DNA of 12,668 nt from an uncultured Eubacteriales bacterium (lineage in GTDB: Bacteria; Bacillota; Clostridia; Oscillospirales; CAG-272). Positions 6,228 through 12,354 of this stretch are shown here, piece after piece; within the stretch, counting starts at the first letter, position 1, and every line of letters starts with the position of its first letter. The translations under genes and the position numbers were made by a program. The notes beneath the pieces are model-generated. The model searched no databases and was not told where the DNA came from. It worked only from the letters and a program-made list of their open reading frames with translations. Location of the stretch: contig URHI01000051.1 in the NCBI GenBank assembly GCA_900547565.1, positions 1 to 12,668 on the forward strand, written 5' to 3'.

Positions 6228-8483
6228 TTAAGACAGCTCGCCATTACAACGTATAGTGATAATAAAATCCGGTTTGATCTCGGCAATCAACTCGTCGCTT
6301 ATGGTATATTCGCCTTCACGAAGTACTATCATTTTTGAAAAATGCTCGGCGATGCTTTCAAGCATTTCTGTACCGTATGCATCACGCGTAACTATCGCAA
6401 CCGGCAGAGTGTTGTCATCGGTATATGAAATAAATGCCTGAGTCTGGTCAAGTGCACCGCCTCCGCTCTGCTCAAACCGTGCCTTGGGTTGAAATGTGCG
6501 GTTAAGTGTCAACACCGTCTCGCTGATAACAGCCGCATCAAGCCCCAGCCGGCTTACAAGCTCCCCGCCGACATTGATCTCGGTGCCTGCCGAAAAGTCG
6601 ATCAGCTCATGAACCACAACGTTCGGGAAGCTTTTTGCTACGTGGCTTATAATAGAATGATACCCGACATACGCCCCAAAGCCTGTCAGCATCATATCGG
6701 TCTGACAGTACAGCGTTTCGAGTGCCTTGTGGCTTATCATTTCGTCTGTCAGGTCTATGACCTCCATCCCGGCACTCTGCCGGACCGATTTTACCGTCTG
6801 TTTATATTGTTCAAGCGCCGGCAGCAGTCCAACCAGTTCATCGGGCGCATCTTCGGTGTAAACCGTCAGCTTATCGGGAACAATAACGTAAACATATTCG
6901 GTATCCTTGCCCGTCAGCTGTTTTGCGTTGCTCACCTTGTCCGCCAACACCTGGCGTATGGCATCAATCTGCGTATCCGACAGCTGCATCAGCCAGGAAT
7001 AATCTGTAGAATACAGCTGAGAATTGCTACCGACCGCAACCGTCCGCCGCTTGGCTCCGGTCTTGCGGTACAGCTTAAGTTCAATTGGAGAGCTTTCCTG
7101 TTTGTCTTCGACCTTGGCGGTAATACTTACCTGAACCGAATCACGCTCACCCAGGTCAACCGAAATAAAGAACAGCTTGTCAATAGCATAGTCCTGCGAC
7201 ACCACCACGCCGTCAACCGTGACCGTTACCAGTGCGCCGTCCTCGGTTTCGCCGCCGACACACACCGTGTGGTCATCAATCGAGCACTGCGACAGCAGCA
7301 ACGGCTGTGCCGTCACGTCGTCGCTGAGCGACAGACGCAGACCCGCATTGTAGGTCAGCAGTGTATTGGAATCCAAAAGCTCATACAGTTCGGACTCATG
7401 AACAAACTGAACTACGGCCGTGGGGCGCAGGTTGTCCACCGTAAGTCCGGAAAACTGGTGATTGCTCTTATATGCCACCTGCGAAAATGTATTTGAGAAA
7501 TACGGCATCAGCAATACGCGGTCCCATTCGTTTATAAACTCCAGCAAAATAGTGTTCCCTGCGTTGCCGACCATATACTCATCGGTAAATTCAGTGCGCA
7601 CCATGGTACCGTAATAACTACTGACCGTATATTTGTTCTGAATACTGTCAGACAACGAAACCGTTTCGTTTGGAATTATTGAAGCAAGCCCCGCCCGGTG
7701 CGCCAGCTCCTTGCCGTCAGAGCTTCGGTTGTACAAGCTCAGCGACGAAATTCCCACACTCGTGTCCTTAATTCCGTACAGCTCGTTCAGCCTGTTGCAA
7801 ACGGCATCGTAAAGATACCATTCGCCAAGACTGTTAAGCGAATCCTCGGTATTGTTGTACAACAGGCGGCCATAGCTCTTTGCGTTTATGAGCAGATCAG
7901 TAGCATCATAAAAGTAGTTGCAATCCGTCTGACCGAGGTATGCCGACAACTGTTTGAGCATGGTATTGTCACTGATTTTGCCCATGTATGAAGGCATCTT
8001 CTCGCTGTATACCGTCTGCGCATTGGGGATAACCACCAGCAAATAGTCAACACCGCGGTTTTTATAGGCAAGTCGGCGCAGCTTGATAACATTGTAAAAC
8101 ACCTCCAGCTCGTCGCTGTCAAGGCTGTAATCGCCAACATAGTCATGTATGTAATTGTAGCCGTACTCGTTTGTTCCGGCATCAAACAGAAAACCGTCTG
8201 AGCCGAGCATTATATCGTCACTTCCGATGCTGCCGAGCAAAAGATATTCTATGCTGTCATTAAGCCGCCCCAGCTTTTCGTTGCAGTAAAACGACTCGGA
8301 AAAGCGGCGGAATGTCATATTCCTCACAGTGTCCGACATAGTGTCGTCGGAACTGTCATCGGTTGTTTTATGAGAGGTCATCGCGGTCACTCCAAAGAAA
8401 AACGCAAAGGTCAGAATTATGCCGACGAAAAGCGCCGTGCATATCACATTGACAGGCTTCGGACGATTGTTTTTCGTGCTCAA
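6228..8483 (-). CDS. Membrane-anchored protein with two degenerate AlgJ/AlgX-like (DHHW/SGNH) modules
   Basis: 751 residues from a TTG start; AAGGAGG lies 10 bases upstream, directly after the MBOAT stop, so translation is probably coupled. A basic cytoplasmic tip is followed by one transmembrane helix (about 11-33); the remainder should be extracytoplasmic. Module 1 (about 65-370) has GSDGFLF (94-100) and VIPNAQTVYSEKMP (151-164), as in DHHW proteins. Where the family has T-D-x-H-W-N it reads T212-E-D-S-L-N217, and the GDSF position reads E319-W-D. A beta-rich, Ig-like linker spans about 390-475 (GALVTVTVDG). Module 2 (about 485-751) has VIVPDKLTVYTEDAP (533-547), then T595-D-M-M-L-T600, and D701-A702-Y703 where D-S-F is expected. 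The Ser and His are thus missing in both modules. Next to an MBOAT one would expect sugar O-acetylation; here a non-catalytic role is more likely. The domain call is by eye. Confidence 0.75.
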   Translation of the reverse strand: MSTKNNRPKPVNVICTALFVGIILTFAFFFGVTAMTSHKTTDDSSDDTMSDTVRNMTFRRFSESFYCNEKLGRLNDSIEYLLLGSIGSDDIMLGSDGFLFDAGTNEYGYNYIHDYVGDYSLDSDELEVFYNVIKLRRLAYKNRGVDYLLVVIPNAQTVYSEKMPSYMGKISDNTMLKQLSAYLGQTDCNYFYDATDLLINAKSYGRLLYNNTEDSLNSLGEWYLYDAVCNRLNELYGIKDTSVGISSLSLYNRSSDGKELAHRAGLASIIPNETVSLSDSIQNKYTVSSYYGTMVRTEFTDEYMVGNAGNTILLEFINEWDRVLLMPYFSNTFSQVAYKSNHQFSGLTVDNLRPTAVVQFVHESELYELLDSNTLLTYNAGLRLSLSDDVTAQPLLLSQCSIDDHTVCVGGETEDGALVTVTVDGVVVSQDYAIDKLFFISVDLGERDSVQVSITAKVEDKQESSPIELKLYRKTGAKRRTVAVGSNSQLYSTDYSWLMQLSDTQIDAIRQVLADKVSNAKQLTGKDTEYVYVIVPDKLTVYTEDAPDELVGLLPALEQYKQTVKSVRQSAGMEVIDLTDEMISHKALETLYCQTDMMLTGFGAYVGYHSIISHVAKSFPNVVVHELIDFSAGTEINVGGELVSRLGLDAAVISETVLTLNRTFQPKARFEQSGGGALDQTQAFISYTDDNTLPVAIVTRDAYGTEMLESIAEHFSKMIVLREGEYTISDELIAEIKPDFIITIRCNGELS

Positions 8484-8499
8484 ACCGACCCATCCTCCT

Positions 8500-9945
8500 T
8501 CAGAATTTGAAATATTTAAATGCCTCTACCGCATATTCGGGGTACTGAGGCAGATAAAACAGCAGTGCAAAGGCAAACATCGCCAATATCAGAACGGTAC
8601 AGACAGCATCATAAACGCCGCGCAGACCGCGCGGTAGCGCCGCCGCAACCATGCTGTAACGGCGGTAGAGCGGCGCCGTAAGCAATGCAACCAGCGCTGA
8701 AGCGATATATTTCCCGCCTGACATTTCAATATAAATATAATAAATGTTGAAATCAGGCGAATGAACGGCGACCGAGCCTAACAGCTGTCCCAACTGTGCA
8801 GGCGAGTCAACTACACCGCCCGTCCAAAAGACCGATACAGCAATAAACGTCACCAACCATCCGACAGGCCACAGCCACCGGCGTTTGATAATCATTTTTT
8901 CTATTCCGGTGATGTCAAGCACAAACACCAGCGCGCCGCAACTTATACCGACGATCAACATCGGCAGTGAGCATTTCAGCCACACCGCCAGCCCAACAAC
9001 GAACAATGACCTCAACAGGTATTTTAAAAGGCCCTGAGAGATATTAAATCTGTGTACCGTATGACTCGGATTTGCCTGAACTGTGTCCGTACGGCCGAAC
9101 CGCGCCTCAAGCGGGCCTGAAATATAGTCGCGATACCAATCCCTGAGCCCGACAAAAATGCGGTCAAAATAAGTCGCGGGGGTGCAGGAGAGCAGCGCAT
9201 CTCCGAAATCACTGCGCAAACGCAGGCCGAACATCATTGAAAGCCCGCAGGCCATGTCGCTCCATCCGGCAAAGGCGAAAAAGCTGATAACAAATATCAT
9301 AGCCCCTGCGCAAAGTACAAGCACCAGATTGAGAGAGCCGCCATCGGTTCCGATGATCTTCCGGTATGCATCAAGAAATACAGCCGCCACCGCCATGCGC
9401 TCAATAAATCCCACGGCAAACATGCGCATACCATCGGCAACACAGTTGACATTGTACTCTGCCCTGTCAAGGCAACGTAAAAAATCCTTGTATCTGACAA
9501 TGGGACCTACAATCATGACAGGAAAATATGTGAGATAAAGGAATGTATCCCATGGCCGTCCCGGCTGCGCGTCACCGCGCGCTATATCGCGCAGATATGA
9601 CACACACGAAAGCAGCCATATAGCAGCACCAAGCGGAAAAAGCGACGACTCGGTGAATTGTCCTATTATACGCAACGTAACAAGCACGAAAAGCGCAACA
9701 CCGGTGCCTGCAGCTGCAAACAATGAGCCTCGTTCGCCTGCAGCAACAAGGCCTGCAAAATACGTTGCGGTCACAGCAGCCACCATGATTGCTATCGACA
9801 GCGGCGACGAGAGATTGGCCAATATGTAAAATGCCACTGATATTAATAACAATATCTGCTTGCGATGCTGTTTTGGCGAGAGATAGAACGCCGCAAGCGA
9901 AAGCGGCAAAAACAGAAAAATAAACGACGCCGACGCAAACAGCAT
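8500..9945 (-). CDS. MBOAT-family (AlgI/DltB-like) membrane protein lacking the conserved histidines
   Basis: 481 residues from ATG 9945, well placed after AGGAGG; an in-frame GTG at 9954 overlaps that site. The start (MLFASASFIFLFLPL) is typical of AlgI-type MBOATs, and about ten hydrophobic segments follow. Family landmarks kept: YFPVMIVGPIVRYKDF (about 140-155), FFAFAGWSDMACGL (about 222-235) and DWYRDYISGPL (269-279). These enzymes normally move acyl groups across the membrane onto sugars or teichoic acid. The expected FWRRWHISL segment reads YFDRIFVGL (259-267) and the expected GLWHG segment reads GLAVW (318-322), so both conserved histidines are absent. The only histidines are near 27, 295, 298 and 395. 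The frame is intact, so this is not ordinary decay. The DHHW-like partner follows after 16 bp. Confidence 0.9.
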   Translation of the reverse strand: MLFASASFIFLFLPLSLAAFYLSPKQHRKQILLLISVAFYILANLSSPLSIAIMVAAVTATYFAGLVAAGERGSLFAAAGTGVALFVLVTLRIIGQFTESSLFPLGAAIWLLSCVSYLRDIARGDAQPGRPWDTFLYLTYFPVMIVGPIVRYKDFLRCLDRAEYNVNCVADGMRMFAVGFIERMAVAAVFLDAYRKIIGTDGGSLNLVLVLCAGAMIFVISFFAFAGWSDMACGLSMMFGLRLRSDFGDALLSCTPATYFDRIFVGLRDWYRDYISGPLEARFGRTDTVQANPSHTVHRFNISQGLLKYLLRSLFVVGLAVWLKCSLPMLIVGISCGALVFVLDITGIEKMIIKRRWLWPVGWLVTFIAVSVFWTGGVVDSPAQLGQLLGSVAVHSPDFNIYYIYIEMSGGKYIASALVALLTAPLYRRYSMVAAALPRGLRGVYDAVCTVLILAMFAFALLFYLPQYPEYAVEAFKYFKF

Positions 9946-9974
9946 ACCTCTCACCTCCTCTGATTATTTATAAT

Positions 9975-10003
9975 ATTTTATCACATATTACTGTATCTTT
10001 CAA
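9975..10003 (-). promoter_or_regulatory. Promoter of the MBOAT-DHHW-Rrf2 operon
   Basis: On the minus strand: -35 TTGAAA (9998-10003), 17-bp spacer, -10 TAAAAT (9975-9980) preceded by TGTGA. It lies between the HTH gene stop and the MBOAT ribosome site and gives a short leader of about 25 nt. Confidence 0.75.
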
Positions 10004-10004
10004 G

Positions 10005-10020
10005 TTATTTGCACAAATAA
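10005..10020. promoter_or_regulatory. Perfect 16-bp palindrome next to the operon promoter (candidate operator)
   Basis: TTATTTG-CA-CAAATAA, two-fold symmetric, one base upstream of the -35 of the MBOAT operon promoter. This position suits an activator or a repressor dimer. The Rrf2 protein at the end of the operon is an obvious candidate binder, by inference only. Confidence 0.45.
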
Positions 10021-10053
10021 ATTTGCGGTAATAGTTACAAGCTGCCAGCCGCT

Positions 10054-10461
10054 TCAAGCGTTTTGGCCTGCGCTGCATGGACTGCTTCTGAGCGCTGCGT
10101 ACAGACGTTTTGCAGTTTCAAGGCGCCTGTAAACCGTGCGCTCATCACAATGTGTATCAAATGCCAGGCGACGAATGCGATAGGTCACGTCGTTTTTGCG
10201 CGGACGTCTCCCTGCCCCCCAGAAATAAACCGCGCGCACCGCATGGGCACATTCCTGCTGTCCTGACGCATTGAGCAAGCGCATGGTATCATACACTGCA
10301 AGCATGTCAAGCGCAGCCGAGAGATTCGGAGTTGCGCCCGCAATTACTTCATATGCCTCAAAAACCGACAACTCCTTACGGTCAAGCCCCAACCGTGCAA
10401 AGCGCCGAAAGGCACCACCGGCCGATAGCCGTTCCCCTGCATTACGGTGAATTGAATACAT
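10054..10461 (-). CDS. Small helix-turn-helix protein, possible phage-type or ArpU-like regulator
   Basis: 135 residues; ATG 10461 with GGAGG seven bases upstream. I do not recognise a specific family. The middle (about 48-80) looks helical. The C-terminal half, YRIRRLAFDTHCDERTVYRRLETAKRLY spread over 94-121, has the pattern of a helix-turn-helix with recognition helix DERTVYRRLETAKRLYAAL, reminiscent of sigma-region-4-like or ArpU/RinA-like regulators of phage-derived genes. Its promoter carries a LexA-type box, so expression is probably induced by DNA damage. It lies 108 bp upstream of the MBOAT gene on the same strand, and no clear terminator separates them, so read-through into the MBOAT operon is possible. 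Confidence 0.6.
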   Translation of the reverse strand: MYSIHRNAGERLSAGGAFRRFARLGLDRKELSVFEAYEVIAGATPNLSAALDMLAVYDTMRLLNASGQQECAHAVRAVYFWGAGRRPRKNDVTYRIRRLAFDTHCDERTVYRRLETAKRLYAALRSSPCSAGQNA

Positions 10462-10495
10462 TATTTATCCTCCGTTTTGATGATATCTCAATTTA

Positions 10496-10524
10496 ATTAT
10501 AGAACATTTGTTCTGATATGTCAA
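10496..10524 (-). promoter_or_regulatory. Consensus promoter of the HTH gene
   Basis: On the minus strand: -35 TTGACA (10519-10524), 17-bp spacer, -10 TATAAT (10496-10501), both perfect consensus. The spacer is occupied by a LexA-type box. The transcript should start near 10489, about 28 nt before the ATG. Confidence 0.85.
10501..10514. promoter_or_regulatory. LexA/DinR-type SOS box
   Basis: Perfect palindrome AGAACATTTGTTCT containing GAAC-N4-GTTC, the core of the Gram-positive LexA operator. It lies between the -10 and -35 of the HTH-gene promoter, a classic position for repression. Confidence 0.7.
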
Positions 10525-10543
10525 GTATTATTTATACTTGACA
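10519..10543. promoter_or_regulatory. Palindrome made of two back-to-back -35 elements
   Basis: TGTCAAGTAT (10519-10528), TATTT, ATACTTGACA (10534-10543): perfect 10-bp arms, each holding the TTGACA of one of two divergent promoters. The centre at 10531 is also the exact midpoint between the two -10 boxes. Confidence 0.9.
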
Positions 10544-10566
10544 TACTGTTTTTTGTGTGATATAAT
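10538..10566 (+). promoter_or_regulatory. Consensus promoter of the HPr-like gene
   Basis: -35 TTGACA (10538-10543), 17-bp spacer, -10 TATAAT (10561-10566) with an extended TGTGTGA before it. The leader of about 90 nt contains two small hairpins: GGTG/CACC at 10574-10586, right at the predicted 5' end, and CCGCTC/GAGCGG at 10627-10642, just before the ribosome site GGAGGA (10651-10656). Confidence 0.9.
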
Positions 10567-10663
10567 AGTAAATGGTGGAAATCACCCGAACATGTTGTGT
10601 CCGTGACTCAAAATCAAAATTCACAGCCGCTCGTTTGAGCGGTTAAAATCGGAGGATCAAACG

Positions 10664-10894
10664 ATGAAAACAGCACAAATCAAATTATCCACAATTCGCG
10701 ACGTCCAGGATTTCGTTGGCATCGCCACTCGCTTTGACGGCGATCTCGATCTTTCCTCCGGGCGGTATATTGTGGATGCAAAATCCATCATAGGCATTTT
10801 CAGCCTTGACCTGCTCTCACCTATTACGCTGACCGTCCACTCCGGAAACGCCGACAAGCTGTTCTCCGAGCTGGATCGCTTCATGGTGAAATAA
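10664..10894 (+). CDS. HPr-family (PtsH/Crh-like) protein lacking the active-site histidine
   Basis: 76 residues; ATG 10664 with GGAGGA eight bases upstream. The fold is recognised from the second half: ATRFDGDLDL (21-30), RYIVDAKSIIGIFSLDL (34-50) and a final amphipathic helix. DAKSIIGIFSLDL matches the HPr regulatory-serine region (KSIMGVMSLGV in typical HPr), with Ser41 in the place of Ser46. The GxHARPA stretch is absent: STIRDVQDFV occupies it, with Thr10 at the His15 position. It therefore cannot take phosphate from enzyme I in the usual way and, like Crh, could act only through the serine or as a binding protein. Such HPr-like proteins occur in Clostridia. Transcribed alone, divergently from the HTH gene. 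Confidence 0.85.
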   Translation: MKTAQIKLSTIRDVQDFVGIATRFDGDLDLSSGRYIVDAKSIIGIFSLDLLSPITLTVHSGNADKLFSELDRFMVK

Positions 10895-10926
10895 TTAGGA
10901 TAATATAAGAATCTCCATAATGCAAC

Positions 10927-10949
10927 AATCCTCAAAATGCATGAGGATT
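10927..10949 (+). other. Small hairpin before the terminator
   Basis: AATCCTC (10927-10933) and GAGGATT (10943-10949) form a 7-bp stem with a 9-nt loop, 6 bp before the main terminator stem. It may protect the transcript end or be accidental. Confidence 0.35.
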
Positions 10950-10954
10950 ACATT

Positions 10955-10990
10955 GAAAAACGGCGTAGTAATGCAACTACGCCGTTTTTC
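10955..10990. terminator. Rho-independent terminator after the HPr-like gene
   Basis: Perfect 15-nt arms (10955-10969 and 10976-10990) around a 6-nt loop; core AACGGCGTAGT/ACTACGCCGTT with A5 and T5 flanks, so it can act in both directions. The group II intron remnant ends 10 bp beyond it. Confidence 0.93.
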
Positions 10991-10999
10991 AGAATTACA

Positions 11000-11945
11000 A
11001 TCGAGTAGTTAGAATTAAATCCACCTCTCACACCACCGTACTTTTCGTTCAGCATACGGCGGTTCAATTCAAAATTGAATATGTGCTACCTGTAGGGTAG
11101 CAATCCGAAAGACTGACTAAGCCTCGCTTGGTCAGTCTTTCTTTGAAAATGGATCTTGCTACACAAGTCTTCCTCACGACCCGTTGGTATCTGTCACCAC
11201 AGTACGCCGTAAGTCGTGCTAAATCCTTGTTAATTCCGAGCTTTCGAAGTCCCCATTCTCGCTTAAACGGTACTTTACATTGTTTCAAAATGACAATTCT
11301 CATAATAGTTCGCAGGTGTTCGTCAATGACTTGTAATTTACTTTTCATTGACCCAATGCGAAAGTAGTTTATCCATCCTCAACTGACCTCGTTGATCTTC
11401 TTGATTCGGTAGGTCAGGTCAACGCTCCAGTTCCTCTTGCAGAGAGCTTTGAGTTTCCTTTTGAGTCGTGCTACCGAGTCCTCATGAGGTCTTGCATTAC
11501 AACCGTCCTCGCCTTTCCAAAAGCCAAAGCCGAGATATTTGAGTTTGCTCGGCGGTGTCACCTTGGTTTTGGTGGCGTTCACCCTCAAGCCGAGTTTCCT
11601 CTCAATCCAGCTTGTAACCGAATACATGACTCTCGTTGCCGCCGCTTTGCTTTTCAGCACGGTGACCACATCATCTGCGTATCGCACGAAATTCAAGTGA
11701 CGTTGATCCAGTTCATAGTCAAGTTCGTTCAGCATGATGTTGCTGAGCAGAAGGGATAAATTACCTCCCTGTGGGGTGCCGACATCGGTTGGTTCGTATC
11801 TGCCTTGGTTCATGACTCCCGCTTTCAGATACTTCCGTATCAAACTTTCGGTATCTCCGTCGTGGATCACGCGCCCGACATAACTCATCAACTTGTCTTG
11901 CGGTACATTGTCAAAGAATTTCTCAAGATCGATATCCACTATCCA
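11000..11945 (-). mobile_element. 5'-truncated group II intron remnant
   Basis: The minus strand carries most of a maturase ORF followed by a domain V-like hairpin and an intron-type 3' end. Domain V arms ACCGCCGTA and TACGGTGGT (11055-11063 and 11032-11040) pair completely with one G-U. GTGAGAGG follows, and the element ends in CTACTCGAT (11000-11008), a common group II 3' end. The inner part of domain V (GCTGAACGAAAAG) pairs poorly. Domains I-III and the start of the ORF are missing; the break is near 11945, where serine recombinase sequence begins. The element is therefore immobile. Confidence 0.88.
11064..11945 (-). pseudogene. Group II intron reverse transcriptase/maturase, truncated and nonsense-mutated
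   Basis: Intron-encoded protein that would splice and retrotranspose the intron. Recognisable parts in order: WIVDIDLEKFFDNV (RT2-type block, at the broken end), GTPQGGNLS, FVRYADDVV (the YADD active site, intact), LKYLGFGFWK, and the maturase region RIKKINEV. At 11379-11381 an in-frame TGA replaces the Arg expected in the family's EVIRGWINYF; the same frame continues through GWINYFRIG into a maturase C-terminus (11064-11348, KREWGLRKLGINKDLARLTAYCGDRYQ). Family tryptophans are also lost (ILKQC for IWKQW). The N-terminal RT blocks are missing. TGA ends several intact genes here, so recoding is unlikely. No HNH endonuclease domain is visible. Confidence 0.9.
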
Positions 11946-11948
11946 TAT

Positions 11949-12130
11949 GGTGAGGAAAGGAATTCGATTAACGATTTTATTGCCAATGCCAACAGATTCA
12001 TTGACATTCAGGAGCTGACTCCCGAGATTGTACACGCATTCGTGTCCAAGATATACGTCTACGAGAAGAAGGAAAAGTGGTCACGCACCGAGGGCAACGA
12101 TATTGACATCGTGTTCACCGTAGGATTCAG
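11949..12130 (+). pseudogene. C-terminal fragment of a large serine recombinase (TnpX/DUF4368 type)
   Basis: The + strand reads G-E-E-R-N-S-I-N-D-F from about 11949, then FIDIQELTPEIVHAFVSKIY (from about 11989), VYEKKEKW and NDIDIVFTVGF, ending near 12130. The pattern F-x-D-I-x-E-L-T-x-E-I-x-x-x-F-V-x-K-I-x-V-x-E followed by I-D-I-x-F is that of the C-terminal domain of large serine recombinases of clostridial transposons and conjugative elements. The catalytic N-terminal domain is absent: the sequence upstream is the reverse strand of the intron maturase. The frame stays open to 12356, but residues after VGF look unlike the family. Debris of an integrated element rather than a working gene. 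Confidence 0.72.
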
Positions 12131-12285
12131 AGAACAACACACCGTGAGAACATCCGATGCTATCGCGTCATCCCCCCACAGAAACAGAAATACCGAGACA
12201 AATCAATGCCTCGGTACTTCCGTCGCCTATTTCTCCGCTATGAATTGCAGAGAGAATCCCCTGCGTTCTTTGATTTATGCGCTCA
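12131..12285. other. Unassigned stretch between recombinase scrap and rRNA spacer
   Basis: No feature is recognised with confidence. One + frame (ending in TGA at 12287-12289) reads PPQKQKYRDKSMPRYF and RRLFLRYELQRESPAFF and could be a frameshifted continuation of the recombinase or another element gene. No 5S rRNA or tRNA pattern is seen. Confidence 0.3.
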
Positions 12286-12354
12286 TTGAAAACCGAACAA
12301 AGAAGGGAAGAAGAAATAGAAAAGAAACTCAAGTAATATTGAAACCTGAACAAT
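12286..12354 (-). other. Probable downstream spacer of the rRNA operon
   Basis: Directly after the 23S 3' end, the minus strand is pyrimidine-rich and contains TTTGTTCGGTTTTCAATGAG, resembling spacers seen in clostridial rRNA operons. It marks the likely limit of the native rRNA operon; element debris begins beyond it. Confidence 0.4.

Noticed and set aside
6489..7496. Long + strand ORF (335 codons) antisense to the DHHW-like gene
   Set aside because: Low-complexity composition rich in Arg, His, Gln and Asn typical of a shadow frame; no start context; the opposite strand has recognisable domains and an operon setting.
11000..11008. Class C intron insertion at a terminator
   Set aside because: The HPr-gene terminator lies on the 3' side of the intron, whereas class C introns have the hairpin in the 5' exon; the 5' side is lost, so the class cannot be set.
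11376..11381. Recoding of TGA (as Gly or Trp) to keep the maturase whole
   Set aside because: Intact genes here (GNAT protein, MBOAT) end in TGA, and the maturase is also truncated and has lost other conserved residues.
12168..12353. 61-codon minus-strand ORF before the 23S end
   Set aside because: It lies in the rRNA spacer and element debris, with no ribosome site and no family resemblance.
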